In this document: in pieces, positions 30,953 through 39,840 of the stretch | Position numbering within the stretch: the first letter of the stretch is position 1 | Layout of the letters: the number at the start of each line of letters is the position of its first letter | Origin: Leptospira sp. WS39.C2 | GTDB taxonomy: Bacteria > Spirochaetota > Leptospiria > Leptospirales > Leptospiraceae | NCBI RefSeq assembly: GCF_040833965.1 | Contig: NZ_CP162142.1 | Location: forward strand, 2,443,001-2,507,000 | Direction of reading: 5' to 3' | DNA length: 64,000 nucleotides | Program-made: the position numbers and the translations under genes | Notes under the pieces: model-generated | What the model was told of the DNA's origin: nothing | Seen by the model: the letters and a program-made list of their open reading frames with translations, nothing else | Database searches by the model: none

Positions 30953-33690
30953 CGAGCGATATCCAAAACTTCGTAAACAGTTTCTGTTGCACCGAAGACA
31001 AGTGTTGCTTCGTTTCCAGTGTGTTTACCAAGTAAAGACTTCGCAAGTGGCGATTGGTAGGAGATGATATTTTTTTCAGTATCAGCATCCCAAGCACCTA
31101 AGATCGAGTATGTGACACCTTCACCGGTTTGTTTGTTTTTCAAACGAACTGTGGTTCCGATCCCAACTTTTTCTGTTTTAACATCACTTAGATCTAATAT
31201 ACGAGCACTTTTGAGTTCTGCTTCCAAACGTTTGATGGCCGCTTGGAGCTGTGCTTGTTTTTCCATCGCAGCTTTGTATTCTGCGTTTTCTCGTAAGTCC
31301 CCTTTTTCTTGGGCCTCACCGATATCACGCGAGTTCTCAGCCATTTCCACATTAACAAGGTGTTCAAATTCAAGTTTTTTAGCGTTGAAGGCACGTCTAG
31401 TAACGAGCACCACATCGTGTGGTAAGTTTGCAAGTGGATCATCGTCTGCATCTTCTTCAGAATCATACTCATCCCAAACAATGTTTGGTTTCAGTTCGTT
31501 GATAAGAGCATATAATTGGTCTTTTTCTAAATCAGTAACATAAGGAACTTCTTTAAAAAGAGCAAAGAGTTTACGCACATACTCATCGTCGGCGTTGGTT
31601 AGGATGTCTCGGAGAAGGCTATTGTCTTTTCCGAACAAAATGTCCATTGCTTGGTTTTTGAGTTTAGTGCCTTTGTCTTCAATTTTAGCAAGTGGTTTTA
31701 AAATTCGGAAAACTCGGAGGACCAAGTCTTCCTCACTCACCTTTAACCAATCAAATTTCCAAGTATGAGATAAAATCGATTTTGCAACCCAAAGGAAAAC
31801 TTCAGGGTTTTCTTTGGATTTGTTGCATACAGTTTCTACAAACAAATTGAGTTCTGCAAATTTTTCATCCGCAACCAAGTTTTGGAAAACTGATCTGTTT
31901 ACCTTCACTGGCACTTCGAAAAGTAATCCGATGAGGATATTGATTGCTTCCGGGTGGTGATCGCGGATCAGATCTTTAAATCCTTTTTTAATATCCGTGT
32001 TTTCCAAAGCTTTGGAAATCTTAAGAGCATCTTCTTTTGTTAAGGTTTGGATCAGAGTTTTTAACTCTGGCTCTCGGATTTTATGAGAAAACTCTTCCGT
32101 TGGCCAAGCCTTGCTTGCTTCTTCCAAATAAAGGTAAGCAGAAATTTTGCGAATGATATCTCTTGCAGATTCTTCTTCCACGTAATGGGAAATAAAAAAT
32201 TCTCCAGCTTCTGCCGCTTCATCAGAATCTCGCACTGCTTCCATCGCGATTTCTAACTTTTTATTCACATCAGTAGTGGCTTGGAATTTTTGAGTAAGAG
32301 TTTCGGAATGAGTGATTGGTTTTTCATGGTATACCACTTCATCCTTTTTCTTAGGATTCATTCCAATGTTTGCTTCTTTTTTCAAAACAGTTTTGACTTT
32401 TGCCCACCATTTTGACCACTCGTCAGCTTTCAAAAAAGTACCAATGAGTTCATTCTTCATATCAGAAATGAGCATTCGGTTTTCGTAAGATGTGAGGAGT
32501 TGTTTTAGAAACTCAGCCAAGTTCTCTTGGAACATGGTTGTAATTCCTTTTTTGTCTTCGTAATGTTGTACCCAAATATGATCTTTCTTCAATGGTTTGA
32601 GAGAAGTGATCGCCATTTGGATCGAAAGTTTGTGGTCTTTCTTTTCTTCAAAATCAACAAAAATTGAATCTCCCGTTTGAGAGATAGATGTGATTTTACC
32701 AACACCCCAGTTCCTATGCATTACATAGTTACCAGTATCAAATACAATATTTCGTTCGAAGTTTGTGATACAAAGTTTTACCGGCTTACGGTTGTTACCA
32801 AGTTCACTCATCTTGAGGAAATCTTCAAGTAACGAATGGGCGACGTATTTTTGTTTGTATGAACGAATTAATTCGTTTCTCGCTTTTTGAGAAGCAGGTT
32901 CATGTTCTAAAATTTTCTTTAAGAAATAGATGACATGATCCCAATCTTCCATCGCCTTAAATGGCTCAACGATTGGGTAAAGGAGACCAACTAATCGAGT
33001 TTTTTCTCTTTGGCCAAGCAGGATCCTTTCGATTTTATCAAAGAAAGATACATCTTCATAATTGTTTTGAACGATGGTAGGCCAAATTTCTTCCATCGGA
33101 ACATATTCTTTGTTTTTAGCATACATCTCAACGGCAAGTTTGAGATAAGATATCGCTTTTGGTTTGTCTTCTTCCATAATGGAGAATCCATACTTCTTTG
33201 CGATCTCTGGGTTTTTGCGGTCTTGTTTTGCTAATTTTTCTAAAACAACTTTGAGTTCTTTATTTTTTTTGAGTTTATCTAGTGCTTCTGCTTTTACTCG
33301 GAGAGCAAGTCGATGGTCCCCAAATCGTAAAATAGAATCTGTGATGTATTCGATGATTGTCCATTTTGCATGTGCTTTAAAAGAATCCAAAATGTTCTTC
33401 ACCAAATTTGCATCACCCATGGAGTCTTCCATGAAAGAAATGATCATTAACATGTATTTGGCGGAGATTGATTCGGGGTGTTCTTTGAAATGGTCTTCGA
33501 TTTTTTGTTTAGCTTCTGCTAAACGATTTTCTGCCTTATATGCATCAATGACATCGTCAAAGATTTTGAATTTAGAAACGGGCACCGTTCCTACATCAGC
33601 ACGAACATAAATTTCCTCATTAAATAGAGGTGTTAGTTTGTCGTTATCGGCAATTTTGTTTGATTTGTCTTCGGTAATAGTCTCAGGCAT
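30925..33690 (-). CDS. greA: GreA transcript-cleavage factor fused to a large helical N-terminus
   Basis: A 921-residue protein. The last 155 residues are a full GreA: coiled coil with the acidic tip at 796-805 (KGDLRENAEY, D798 and E801) that reaches the RNA polymerase active site, then the globular domain. Residues about 20-280 look like TPR/helical repeats (KAEALDKLKKNKELKVVLEK). Around 325-360, a small beta-rich module (NWGVGKITSISQTGDSIFVD) resembles a CarD/Tudor-like RNA-polymerase-binding fold. Normal GreA is about 158 residues; large fused GreA proteins are known in spirochaetes. It should rescue backtracked RNA polymerase; the role of the N-terminus is unknown. Confidence 0.85.
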   Translation of the reverse strand: MPETITEDKSNKIADNDKLTPLFNEEIYVRADVGTVPVSKFKIFDDVIDAYKAENRLAEAKQKIEDHFKEHPESISAKYMLMIISFMEDSMGDANLVKNILDSFKAHAKWTIIEYITDSILRFGDHRLALRVKAEALDKLKKNKELKVVLEKLAKQDRKNPEIAKKYGFSIMEEDKPKAISYLKLAVEMYAKNKEYVPMEEIWPTIVQNNYEDVSFFDKIERILLGQREKTRLVGLLYPIVEPFKAMEDWDHVIYFLKKILEHEPASQKARNELIRSYKQKYVAHSLLEDFLKMSELGNNRKPVKLCITNFERNIVFDTGNYVMHRNWGVGKITSISQTGDSIFVDFEEKKDHKLSIQMAITSLKPLKKDHIWVQHYEDKKGITTMFQENLAEFLKQLLTSYENRMLISDMKNELIGTFLKADEWSKWWAKVKTVLKKEANIGMNPKKKDEVVYHEKPITHSETLTQKFQATTDVNKKLEIAMEAVRDSDEAAEAGEFFISHYVEEESARDIIRKISAYLYLEEASKAWPTEEFSHKIREPELKTLIQTLTKEDALKISKALENTDIKKGFKDLIRDHHPEAINILIGLLFEVPVKVNRSVFQNLVADEKFAELNLFVETVCNKSKENPEVFLWVAKSILSHTWKFDWLKVSEEDLVLRVFRILKPLAKIEDKGTKLKNQAMDILFGKDNSLLRDILTNADDEYVRKLFALFKEVPYVTDLEKDQLYALINELKPNIVWDEYDSEEDADDDPLANLPHDVVLVTRRAFNAKKLEFEHLVNVEMAENSRDIGEAQEKGDLRENAEYKAAMEKQAQLQAAIKRLEAELKSARILDLSDVKTEKVGIGTTVRLKNKQTGEGVTYSILGAWDADTEKNIISYQSPLAKSLLGKHTGNEATLVFGATETVYEVLDIARYSMTGQEA

Positions 33691-33828
33691 GAAAAGAATC
33701 TCCCTCTTCGTATTTCCAATAAAGGGTGTTCATAGTTCCTATAAAGTTGTTACGGTAAATTTAGCGATGAATCCGCGAAAAGAACAGTCCTAGGGTTCAT
33801 TTTCCAGGTCCGTTCGATTCTGTAAAGC

Positions 33829-33857
33829 CAAAAAACCCAGCCGATTGACTGGGTTTT
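33829..33857 (-). terminator. Intrinsic terminator of the flaA operon
   Basis: AACCCAG (33834-33840) pairs with CTGGGTT (33849-33855); on the minus strand the hairpin is followed by a T run. It lies about 40 bases downstream of the flaA1 stop. Confidence 0.75.
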
Positions 33858-33894
33858 CCTGGTCCAAGTAGATTCCCTTGGAGTGAAAAGGGAT

Positions 33895-34881
33895 CTATTT
33901 GTTTTGGGTAGAACCGTTACTCCCCCCACAATCACGCACTTTTGCGCCAGTGGAGATCGCTCCCGACTTTTGAAGCATTTGCTCCAATTTCACTTTGTTT
34001 TTGCAATCTTCTTCATCGAAGTCAAGGTTTGCACCATCAAAGTGAACTTCGAATGTATCCGCAAGGACACGAAGTTCGTCGAAGAACAAATAGACAGTTT
34101 CAGGTCCAGTATTGTGTCTGGAACGAATCTTAAACTGTTTGAAGATCAAGTTTCTCGTTGCCGGGAATGCATTGGCTTCCTGCGGGATCCCTGGAGGGAT
34201 GAGGATATGGAGTGGTCTCCATCCAACAAAGTCAAGGGAACCAAAAGGAAAGATATGGCTATTGCCATTATGGTCTTCGAGCCAACCTTCTAAATCGTAT
34301 TCGTTTCCACGACCAAGTACCCATACGGAAATGGCTTTTACATTACCAGGTGCTTCGATTCCATAGACCTTCTCTAATTTCTTTTTATTGTCTGCGTCAA
34401 TGTATGGACGTGCCCTAGTGATTTCATATTCAGGAGCACGAGGTGGACGAACCGTCACCACATTGTTTCCAGGGAAAGTGAATTGGAATTTGACAGCCAA
34501 AACTTTTGCATTTCCAGCATCTACGTTTTTCACGTCACCAGGTTTTCCTGGAACCAATTTCACTTCTCGCATCACAAGAGGAGACTTTACTGAATCATTG
34601 AGTACTGGTGAATACTTATTGTTTTCATCATACTTCATGTCTCCAGATCCATCTTTATTCACTCCATCTTTGTCAGTGAATACTTCCCAACCATACGGTG
34701 CTGAAGAAACTGGATTGTCCCATGATTCGATCGTGATCGCTTTGAGCTCTAAAGCCCCAATATCGTTTCCAATTGGTGTTGCCACCCCATTGGATACTTT
34801 GTATTGTGCCTGTGCAAAACCTATCATTGCCATGGAAGTGACTGCTAATAAGGCTAGGATTTTGGTATTTTTTAGTTTCAT
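33895..34881 (-). CDS. flaA1: Flagellar filament outer-layer (sheath) protein FlaA1
   Basis: A 328-residue exported protein (signal [20 protein letters not shown], cleavage after AQA). The FlaA family is recognised by the [20 protein letters not shown] region, [18 protein letters not shown], and [20 protein letters not shown]. FlaA proteins coat the periplasmic flagella of spirochaetes outside the FlaB core. The ATG at 34881 is preferred over 34905 because it places MKLKNTK at the signal start and has GGAGAG upstream. It follows flaA2 by 17 bases in one operon. Some databases may swap the FlaA1/FlaA2 names. Confidence 0.88.
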   Translation of the reverse strand: MKLKNTKILALLAVTSMAMIGFAQAQYKVSNGVATPIGNDIGALELKAITIESWDNPVSSAPYGWEVFTDKDGVNKDGSGDMKYDENNKYSPVLNDSVKSPLVMREVKLVPGKPGDVKNVDAGNAKVLAVKFQFTFPGNNVVTVRPPRAPEYEITRARPYIDADNKKKLEKVYGIEAPGNVKAISVWVLGRGNEYDLEGWLEDHNGNSHIFPFGSLDFVGWRPLHILIPPGIPQEANAFPATRNLIFKQFKIRSRHNTGPETVYLFFDELRVLADTFEVHFDGANLDFDEEDCKNKVKLEQMLQKSGAISTGAKVRDCGGSNGSTQNK

Positions 34882-34898
34882 TGTTCCCATCTCTCCGC

Positions 34899-35615
34899 TT
34901 ACCAATTGTCCTTAATTTCAGATCCAGGGTATTTTGCTTCGGATCTGTCTGTTCTTACTTGTAAGTCATCTACATAAAAGTAGAAGTCCCCTGCTACTTC
35001 GTGAACATCGGATGTCACAAATAGGGAAACAAAATGAAGGTTTTTATCCAAAAGAGCAAATCTAGAACTTTGTGGGATGAAACCAGGAACAGTTGCTGTC
35101 AACTTTCTCCATCCAAAAAAATCCAATCTACCCAAACGGATATTATGTGTTACGTCTTTATAATCTCTGAATTTAGCAAATAAGGTATGTCTGTATTTTC
35201 TTCCAAGAACCCATACAGAAATTTGTCTTACTTTCCCTTTGATGATGTATTCATGCGGAGGATAAAGTTCCACACGATCCAACCCTTTAGCAGCAAAATG
35301 AGTTTTGACTCCTAAAATATGGTTTTTTTCGAGTTTGTCACCACCATCTTCTGGTACGGTTTTTTCATCGAATACATCTTTGATGAGCCCGCGTTGAACG
35401 AGTTTCAAAGTTCTTGTTTCTCCGAGTGGAGTGGTTGCTTTAACTCTCCAATCCTCAGCCTCTTCAAAATCATCTAAAACGATTTTTCGAAGAGGACTAT
35501 CCTCATCATTTGCAGTGTTAGCTGTATTTTGTCCGCCAGTATCTGCCTGTGCGTACAACATTCCTATTGAAAGGAAGAGGCCTAACATCAGTTTGGTCAT
35601 TCCTAATTTCCCCAT
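34899..35615 (-). CDS. flaA2: Flagellar sheath protein FlaA2
   Basis: A 238-residue exported protein with signal [19 protein letters not shown]. It shares with flaA1 the family blocks [40 protein letters not shown] and [13 protein letters not shown]. The ATG at 35615 has AGGAG eight bases upstream, which fixes the start over the in-frame GTG at 35624. It is the second gene of the PUR-flaA2-flaA1 operon, 11 bases after the PUR gene. Its product forms part of the filament sheath in the periplasm. Confidence 0.88.
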   Translation of the reverse strand: MGKLGMTKLMLGLFLSIGMLYAQADTGGQNTANTANDEDSPLRKIVLDDFEEAEDWRVKATTPLGETRTLKLVQRGLIKDVFDEKTVPEDGGDKLEKNHILGVKTHFAAKGLDRVELYPPHEYIIKGKVRQISVWVLGRKYRHTLFAKFRDYKDVTHNIRLGRLDFFGWRKLTATVPGFIPQSSRFALLDKNLHFVSLFVTSDVHEVAGDFYFYVDDLQVRTDRSEAKYPGSEIKDNW

Positions 35616-35626
35616 GAAACTCACTC

Positions 35627-35866
35627 CTAAAAGGCTCCTAACTCCGGGTCTTTCGTATTCTCATTATCGGCTATCCGGCTTTTAAATTGATGCAAGATTT
35701 CGATCATTCGATCGATTCCTTCCGCCGGAAGAAAGATCGAGGATTTTTTACTATTCGACCATTCCGATACTTTCAGGTAAAATCCAGCCTGGTTTTTCTT
35801 CAAATCCACCAAGAAAGTCTTATTTTGTGTTACGATCTTCTCGGTTAGGATTTCGGGGTCCACCAT
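35627..35866 (-). CDS. PUR-alpha-like (DUF3276) nucleic-acid-binding protein
   Basis: A 79-residue protein with a single PUR/DUF3276-type fold: strands with KTFLVDLKKNQAGFYLKVSEWS, SSIFLPAEGIDRMIEIL helix at the end. The family includes Borrelia BpuR, a DNA- and RNA-binding regulator of gene expression. The ATG is preceded by AGAAGGA. It is the first gene of the flaA operon, suggesting that it controls sheath-protein mRNA or DNA, which is an inference. It is complete and lacks any other domain. Confidence 0.72.
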   Translation of the reverse strand: MVDPEILTEKIVTQNKTFLVDLKKNQAGFYLKVSEWSNSKKSSIFLPAEGIDRMIEILHQFKSRIADNENTKDPELGAF

Positions 35867-35894
35867 GCATTCCTTCTCCCTGCCTACGGTAATA

Positions 35895-35921
35895 GTATCG
35901 GTTTCCGAAACCCATTCCTTA
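35895..35921 (-). promoter_or_regulatory. Sigma-28 (FliA) promoter of the PUR-flaA2-flaA1 operon
   Basis: On the minus strand TAAGGAAT (35921-35914), 11 bases, then ACCGATAC (35902-35895) matches the flagellar sigma-28 consensus TAAAGTTT-N11-GCCGATAA at the key TAA and CCGATA positions with exact spacing. The transcript would begin near 35888, about 22 bases before the ATG at 35866. Confidence 0.65.
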
Positions 35922-36018
35922 GCTGTATTAGGAAGAAACTGAGGAATGGAAAAGGTTTTTTCGAATGTGGGCGATAAAAAATACTAATTTAGTAAATTTT
36001 TCTCCCTCGAACAAGGTG

Positions 36019-36489
36019 TTACGCGAATCGTTTACGAAGTTCCCTTGCGTAGGCTAGATCATGCGTTAATTTTCTCAAACGGCGGATGTAGTAATGGGTC
36101 ACTTCTTTGTAGAATTTGAGCTCCATTTCTTTGTTTTTTGAAAACATATCATGCAAATCAGCGTATCGAAGTTCATATAGTTCAGAATTTTCTTTCGCTT
36201 CCACTTTGGCGGACCGTTTTTCATCATCAAAAAAAGGCAATTCCCCAAAGTGGTCCCCTTCTCCGAGGGTGATGAGGTTCACATCGTCCCCATGGCTTGT
36301 CGCAGTAGAGATTTGTAGGGTTCCATACTTTACAATGTACATGGATTCAGCATCTTCACCCATGTCATACAATACATTTCTAGGAGGTAAGTGGACTTCC
36401 CGAATCTTTTCAGCTATATGTAATAGTTCATCTTGGTTTAACTTTTGGAAGAGATATATTTTTTTGAGACTCTCTACTTTAGTATTCAT
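36019..36489 (-). CDS. Cyclic-nucleotide-binding (CNB) domain protein
   Basis: A 156-residue protein with a cNMP-binding domain covering about residues 10-125: MYIVKYGTLQIS and the phosphate-binding cassette GEGDHFGELPFFDDEKRSAKV, in which the Glu and Arg for ligand contact are kept. A helical tail follows with no DNA-binding or catalytic domain. It probably senses cAMP or cGMP and regulates a partner. It is transcribed divergently from the response regulator gene; the 188-base gap shows no clear operator. Confidence 0.85.
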   Translation of the reverse strand: MNTKVESLKKIYLFQKLNQDELLHIAEKIREVHLPPRNVLYDMGEDAESMYIVKYGTLQISTATSHGDDVNLITLGEGDHFGELPFFDDEKRSAKVEAKENSELYELRYADLHDMFSKNKEMELKFYKEVTHYYIRRLRKLTHDLAYARELRKRFA

Positions 36490-36677
36490 TCAATCTCCTA
36501 GGATCTTTCGAACATGGGGGAAATTGCTGATTTTGCAAGAGAAAATTAAGTAGAAAGACCCATGATTTTTTCTGGACAAATGAAACGGAATAGTACTAAT
36601 ATTTTCAGTTCTCCTCGTCTACTAGGGGGAAACGCTAGGAAGAAATCAGAATCCTAGATCCAAAAAAAGGGAAATTT

Positions 36678-37298
36678 ATGACACCGAAAAAGAAGGTATT
36701 ACTCGTTGAAGACCATGCTGTGACACGGGTCGGCGTGAAACATGTCGTGAATGCTTCAAATGATTTTGAAGTGGTCGGTGAAGCGGAACATTCTTCGCAG
36801 ATAACTGGCCTCCTCCTTGAAACAAAACCCGATTTTGTCCTGCTCGACCTCCGAGTTCCAGGGGAAAATGTCCTCAACATGGTGAAAGATTGGAAAAAAG
36901 ACTTACCACAATTAAAAGTGGTCACCCTTACCATGCTCGACGAACAACCGATAGTCCATTCGGCGATTGAAGCTGGAGTGGATGGTTACCTTTTGAAAAG
37001 TGATGATTTGAGTAGCCTTACCAAAAACTTAAATGAAATCGCTTCTGGCAAAACGGTATATTCCAAAAACTTGAAGTTAAGTTTTAATCGCAAACCACAA
37101 GACGGAAAAGTGGCCAATAAAAAGGAAAAACAAATCCTTACCCTTCTCGGTCATGGAAAAACTTACCAAGAAATTGGAACAGAAATTGGTCTTTCCAAAC
37201 GAACCGTTGAATACCATGTTGGGCGACTGAAAGACCGTTTTAATGCAAAAACAGTCGCAGAACTGATTGGTCGTGCCAAAGAACAGATGTTAATCTAA
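36678..37298 (+). CDS. NarL/FixJ-type response regulator
   Basis: A 206-residue regulator: receiver domain at 1-120 with D12 (VEDH), phosphoacceptor D57 (FVLLDLRVP), Thr in TLTMLDEQ and Lys in YLLKSDD; LuxR-type helix-turn-helix at about 140-200 (KTYQEIGTEIGLSKRTVEYHVGRLKDRF). It should bind DNA after phosphorylation. The gene converges on a hybrid histidine kinase gene with three bases between their stops, making that kinase a likely partner. Confidence 0.92.
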   Translation: MTPKKKVLLVEDHAVTRVGVKHVVNASNDFEVVGEAEHSSQITGLLLETKPDFVLLDLRVPGENVLNMVKDWKKDLPQLKVVTLTMLDEQPIVHSAIEAGVDGYLLKSDDLSSLTKNLNEIASGKTVYSKNLKLSFNRKPQDGKVANKKEKQILTLLGHGKTYQEIGTEIGLSKRTVEYHVGRLKDRFNAKTVAELIGRAKEQMLI

Positions 37299-37301
37299 AC
37301 A

Positions 37302-39713
37302 TTAGAGGTCGAGGAGTCGTTTTACGATCTCGACCATCTTTGTATCAGGAGATGTTTTGGTTAAAAACGCATCTCCTCCTAGTGCAATCACTTCTGCTTC
37401 TAATTTAGTACCAGTATTTGGATCTGTATGGGAACTTGACACAAGTAAGGAACGAATTTCTTCCATTTCTGATATTGCATACAAGTCTCGTAAAAAATCG
37501 ATCCCCGTTTTATCTGGCATCGAAAAGTCTACGATGATTAGGTCTGGTTTTAATCGAGATACAGAATACAAAGCATGGTCAGGGTATTCTTCTTCCCATA
37601 TAATACAAGGTAGGTCTTTTAATACCTTTCTGATTTGTTTTCTATACCCAGGGTTATCATCCAAAATCAGGACAATTTTTTCATAATTGGGAAGGAGGAA
37701 TTCAAAGGATGTTCCCTTTTCCTCTTCTGATTGGACAAACAATTTAGCTCCATGGCGTTCTGCAACTTCCCGACAAAACGCAAGGCCTACTCCAGCTCCC
37801 ATTTCATCTGCTGTGCCTTTGCGAACAAAAAGGAAACCTTCCTCTAACACATGTTCTGTCCAATATTTAGGCATCCCAATGCCTGTATCTGTTACTTTTA
37901 AACTCCAATGTTTATTAGATTCCGTGAGGGAAATTTCCACACTTCCTGATTCTTTAGTGAATTTGACAGCATTGGTGAGAAGGTTCCAAATCAAATGTTC
38001 AATGAGATTTGGATCACCAATCCCAATCGATGAATCATCCATATTTGTGATGACTGTGATGTTTTTTGGTTTTGCCATTTCCTGGACACGTTCAATGAGT
38101 TGGTCTGTGATTTGGCGGAAATCAAAGAGTTGGTAGTCAGGGAAAACAGCCGCATTTTGGAATCTTGAGTATTTGATGAGTTCTTCTACCATACTCAAAA
38201 TGTTTTTAAGTCCTGTAGATGCTTCCCCTAAAACCTGCTTTGCTCTTTCAGGGGATAACGATGGTGGTGATTCTGTGAGTAAATTAACAACAGAAGAAAT
38301 TCCAAAAAGTGGAGACCGAATGTCATGAGAAACAATGGAGATAAATTTATCCTTTAACTCACCTGTTTTTTCTGCTTTGTCTTTTTCTTTTTTGAGTTCT
38401 AGGGTCTTCCATTCGACTTCTTTTCGTAAATTGAGTGTGAGATACTCTGCAGTTTCCCAAGTATGTGCGTTTTGTTTGGAAATCACAATGGCAAGGCACA
38501 TACAAAAAATGGCAAACCCAAGGTCAGTGATCAGAGGTAAGTCCCATCGTTTGAAAAAAACTAGAGAATCATAAATGGTTGCAGATAATATTACAAGAGT
38601 TCCGAACAAAATGAAGGCACCAATATAACGAGATTCACGAACCAAAGTGGAACGAACGGATGCCACAAGCGCAAGGAGTAAAATCACAATCATATACACT
38701 TGGCTAAACACAAGCAACTTCGTATAAATGGCGTAAGGTGTTGTGAGTATGATAAGAACCTCAAGAAGTATGGGTACAATCAATATTCGTTTGAATTTTT
38801 TTGGAACAAAATGTGGTTGGACATGGAAAAAGAAAAGTAAACTGAAAATTTGGATCCCACAAAAAGCTAGGTATTCTAACCTAATTTGTAACATTTCCAA
38901 AAAGTCACTACCAACAAACCAATCTCTCGAAACCCTTTCGAATAGTAAAATTCGAACAAGCCAGGAAAAACAAAGTAAGGAAAACCATAATGGTGATTTA
39001 TCTTTTCTACGATGGATGTATAAAAATAGATGGGTGATTGCTAACACCAAAAAGACGCCAAAGAAAAACGATTTTTTCCGCTCTTTGAACCTTAAATACA
39101 AAATCATTTTTCCCACTTCACCGAGGATAGGTGAGTAATACGGACCACCTCGTGAGTACAAATAATTAGAAATCTGTAGATATAGTATTGTTTCGTTTGT
39201 AGCACGAAATGACCTTCCCGTTTCTAAGTAATACCCAATGGAATCTTCTTTTGATTTGGAAACTTTACCGGCAGAACCTAATAAAACAAGCCCCCTCTCC
39301 GGGTTATAATAGTACATTCGATAGGCAGACGATGCTTCCCGAAGGTACAACATCAAATTCATTGGTTCTTTCACTTGTAATTTCAAGCGGTAAGTAACAA
39401 ATCCATGTGCTGGGAGGTTTTGGTTTACCCAATAACCTGGGATAGCCAGTAAAACAGGTGTTTTTTGGTCGAGTGCCTTAAATTCAGCTTCTGTTTCTGG
39501 TAACTCACCAGGAAAAGCTTGCCAGTCTCCCGCTAAGGGGAATGGATCTAATGTTTTTAAGTCTTCTTTGGAAAGGTCCAAAACTCCATTTTGAATGGAT
39601 TTGGCAGGAGTCAGGGAGGGAATTCCTCGGTTACAATGGGCCAAGGGAAACAAGAGGGAAAATACAAAGAGATAAGAAATTGATTTTGAAGTGAGAATCC
39701 GTTCCACATCCAA
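37302..39713 (-). CDS. Hybrid histidine kinase with 7TM sensor (7TMR-DISM type)
   Basis: An 803-residue protein. It starts with a signal and possible lipobox (LLFPLAHC, C27), then a soluble sensor of the 7TMR-DISM extracellular type to about 195, about seven hydrophobic segments between 210 and 415, a linking helix, HisKA with H463 (SIVSHDIRSPLFG), HATPase with N box (WNLLTNAVKFT) and G boxes (DTGIGMP, GAGVGLAFC), and a C-terminal receiver with D729 (LIIVDFSMP). It would sense a small carbohydrate-like or periplasmic ligand and phosphorylate its own receiver and perhaps the adjacent regulator. Confidence 0.88.
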   Translation of the reverse strand: MDVERILTSKSISYLFVFSLLFPLAHCNRGIPSLTPAKSIQNGVLDLSKEDLKTLDPFPLAGDWQAFPGELPETEAEFKALDQKTPVLLAIPGYWVNQNLPAHGFVTYRLKLQVKEPMNLMLYLREASSAYRMYYYNPERGLVLLGSAGKVSKSKEDSIGYYLETGRSFRATNETILYLQISNYLYSRGGPYYSPILGEVGKMILYLRFKERKKSFFFGVFLVLAITHLFLYIHRRKDKSPLWFSLLCFSWLVRILLFERVSRDWFVGSDFLEMLQIRLEYLAFCGIQIFSLLFFFHVQPHFVPKKFKRILIVPILLEVLIILTTPYAIYTKLLVFSQVYMIVILLLALVASVRSTLVRESRYIGAFILFGTLVILSATIYDSLVFFKRWDLPLITDLGFAIFCMCLAIVISKQNAHTWETAEYLTLNLRKEVEWKTLELKKEKDKAEKTGELKDKFISIVSHDIRSPLFGISSVVNLLTESPPSLSPERAKQVLGEASTGLKNILSMVEELIKYSRFQNAAVFPDYQLFDFRQITDQLIERVQEMAKPKNITVITNMDDSSIGIGDPNLIEHLIWNLLTNAVKFTKESGSVEISLTESNKHWSLKVTDTGIGMPKYWTEHVLEEGFLFVRKGTADEMGAGVGLAFCREVAERHGAKLFVQSEEEKGTSFEFLLPNYEKIVLILDDNPGYRKQIRKVLKDLPCIIWEEEYPDHALYSVSRLKPDLIIVDFSMPDKTGIDFLRDLYAISEMEEIRSLLVSSSHTDPNTGTKLEAEVIALGGDAFLTKTSPDTKMVEIVKRLLDL

Positions 39714-39840
39714 AACTTAAAACGATTTTGGAAAAACTCAAATCTTATTAGGAGTTCTACGAGAAATTTGTGGCAAGAATTGATTCGAATTCCTCGGATC
39801 CAAAAGGAACCCTAATAGAAAACATTGACTTGGTTATGAA

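Noticed and set aside
30925..33610. Long plus-strand frames opposite the GreA fusion gene (for example 31064-31543 and 33164-33610)
   Set aside because: They are Ser/Phe-rich complements of a Lys/Glu-rich coding sequence and have no start signals.
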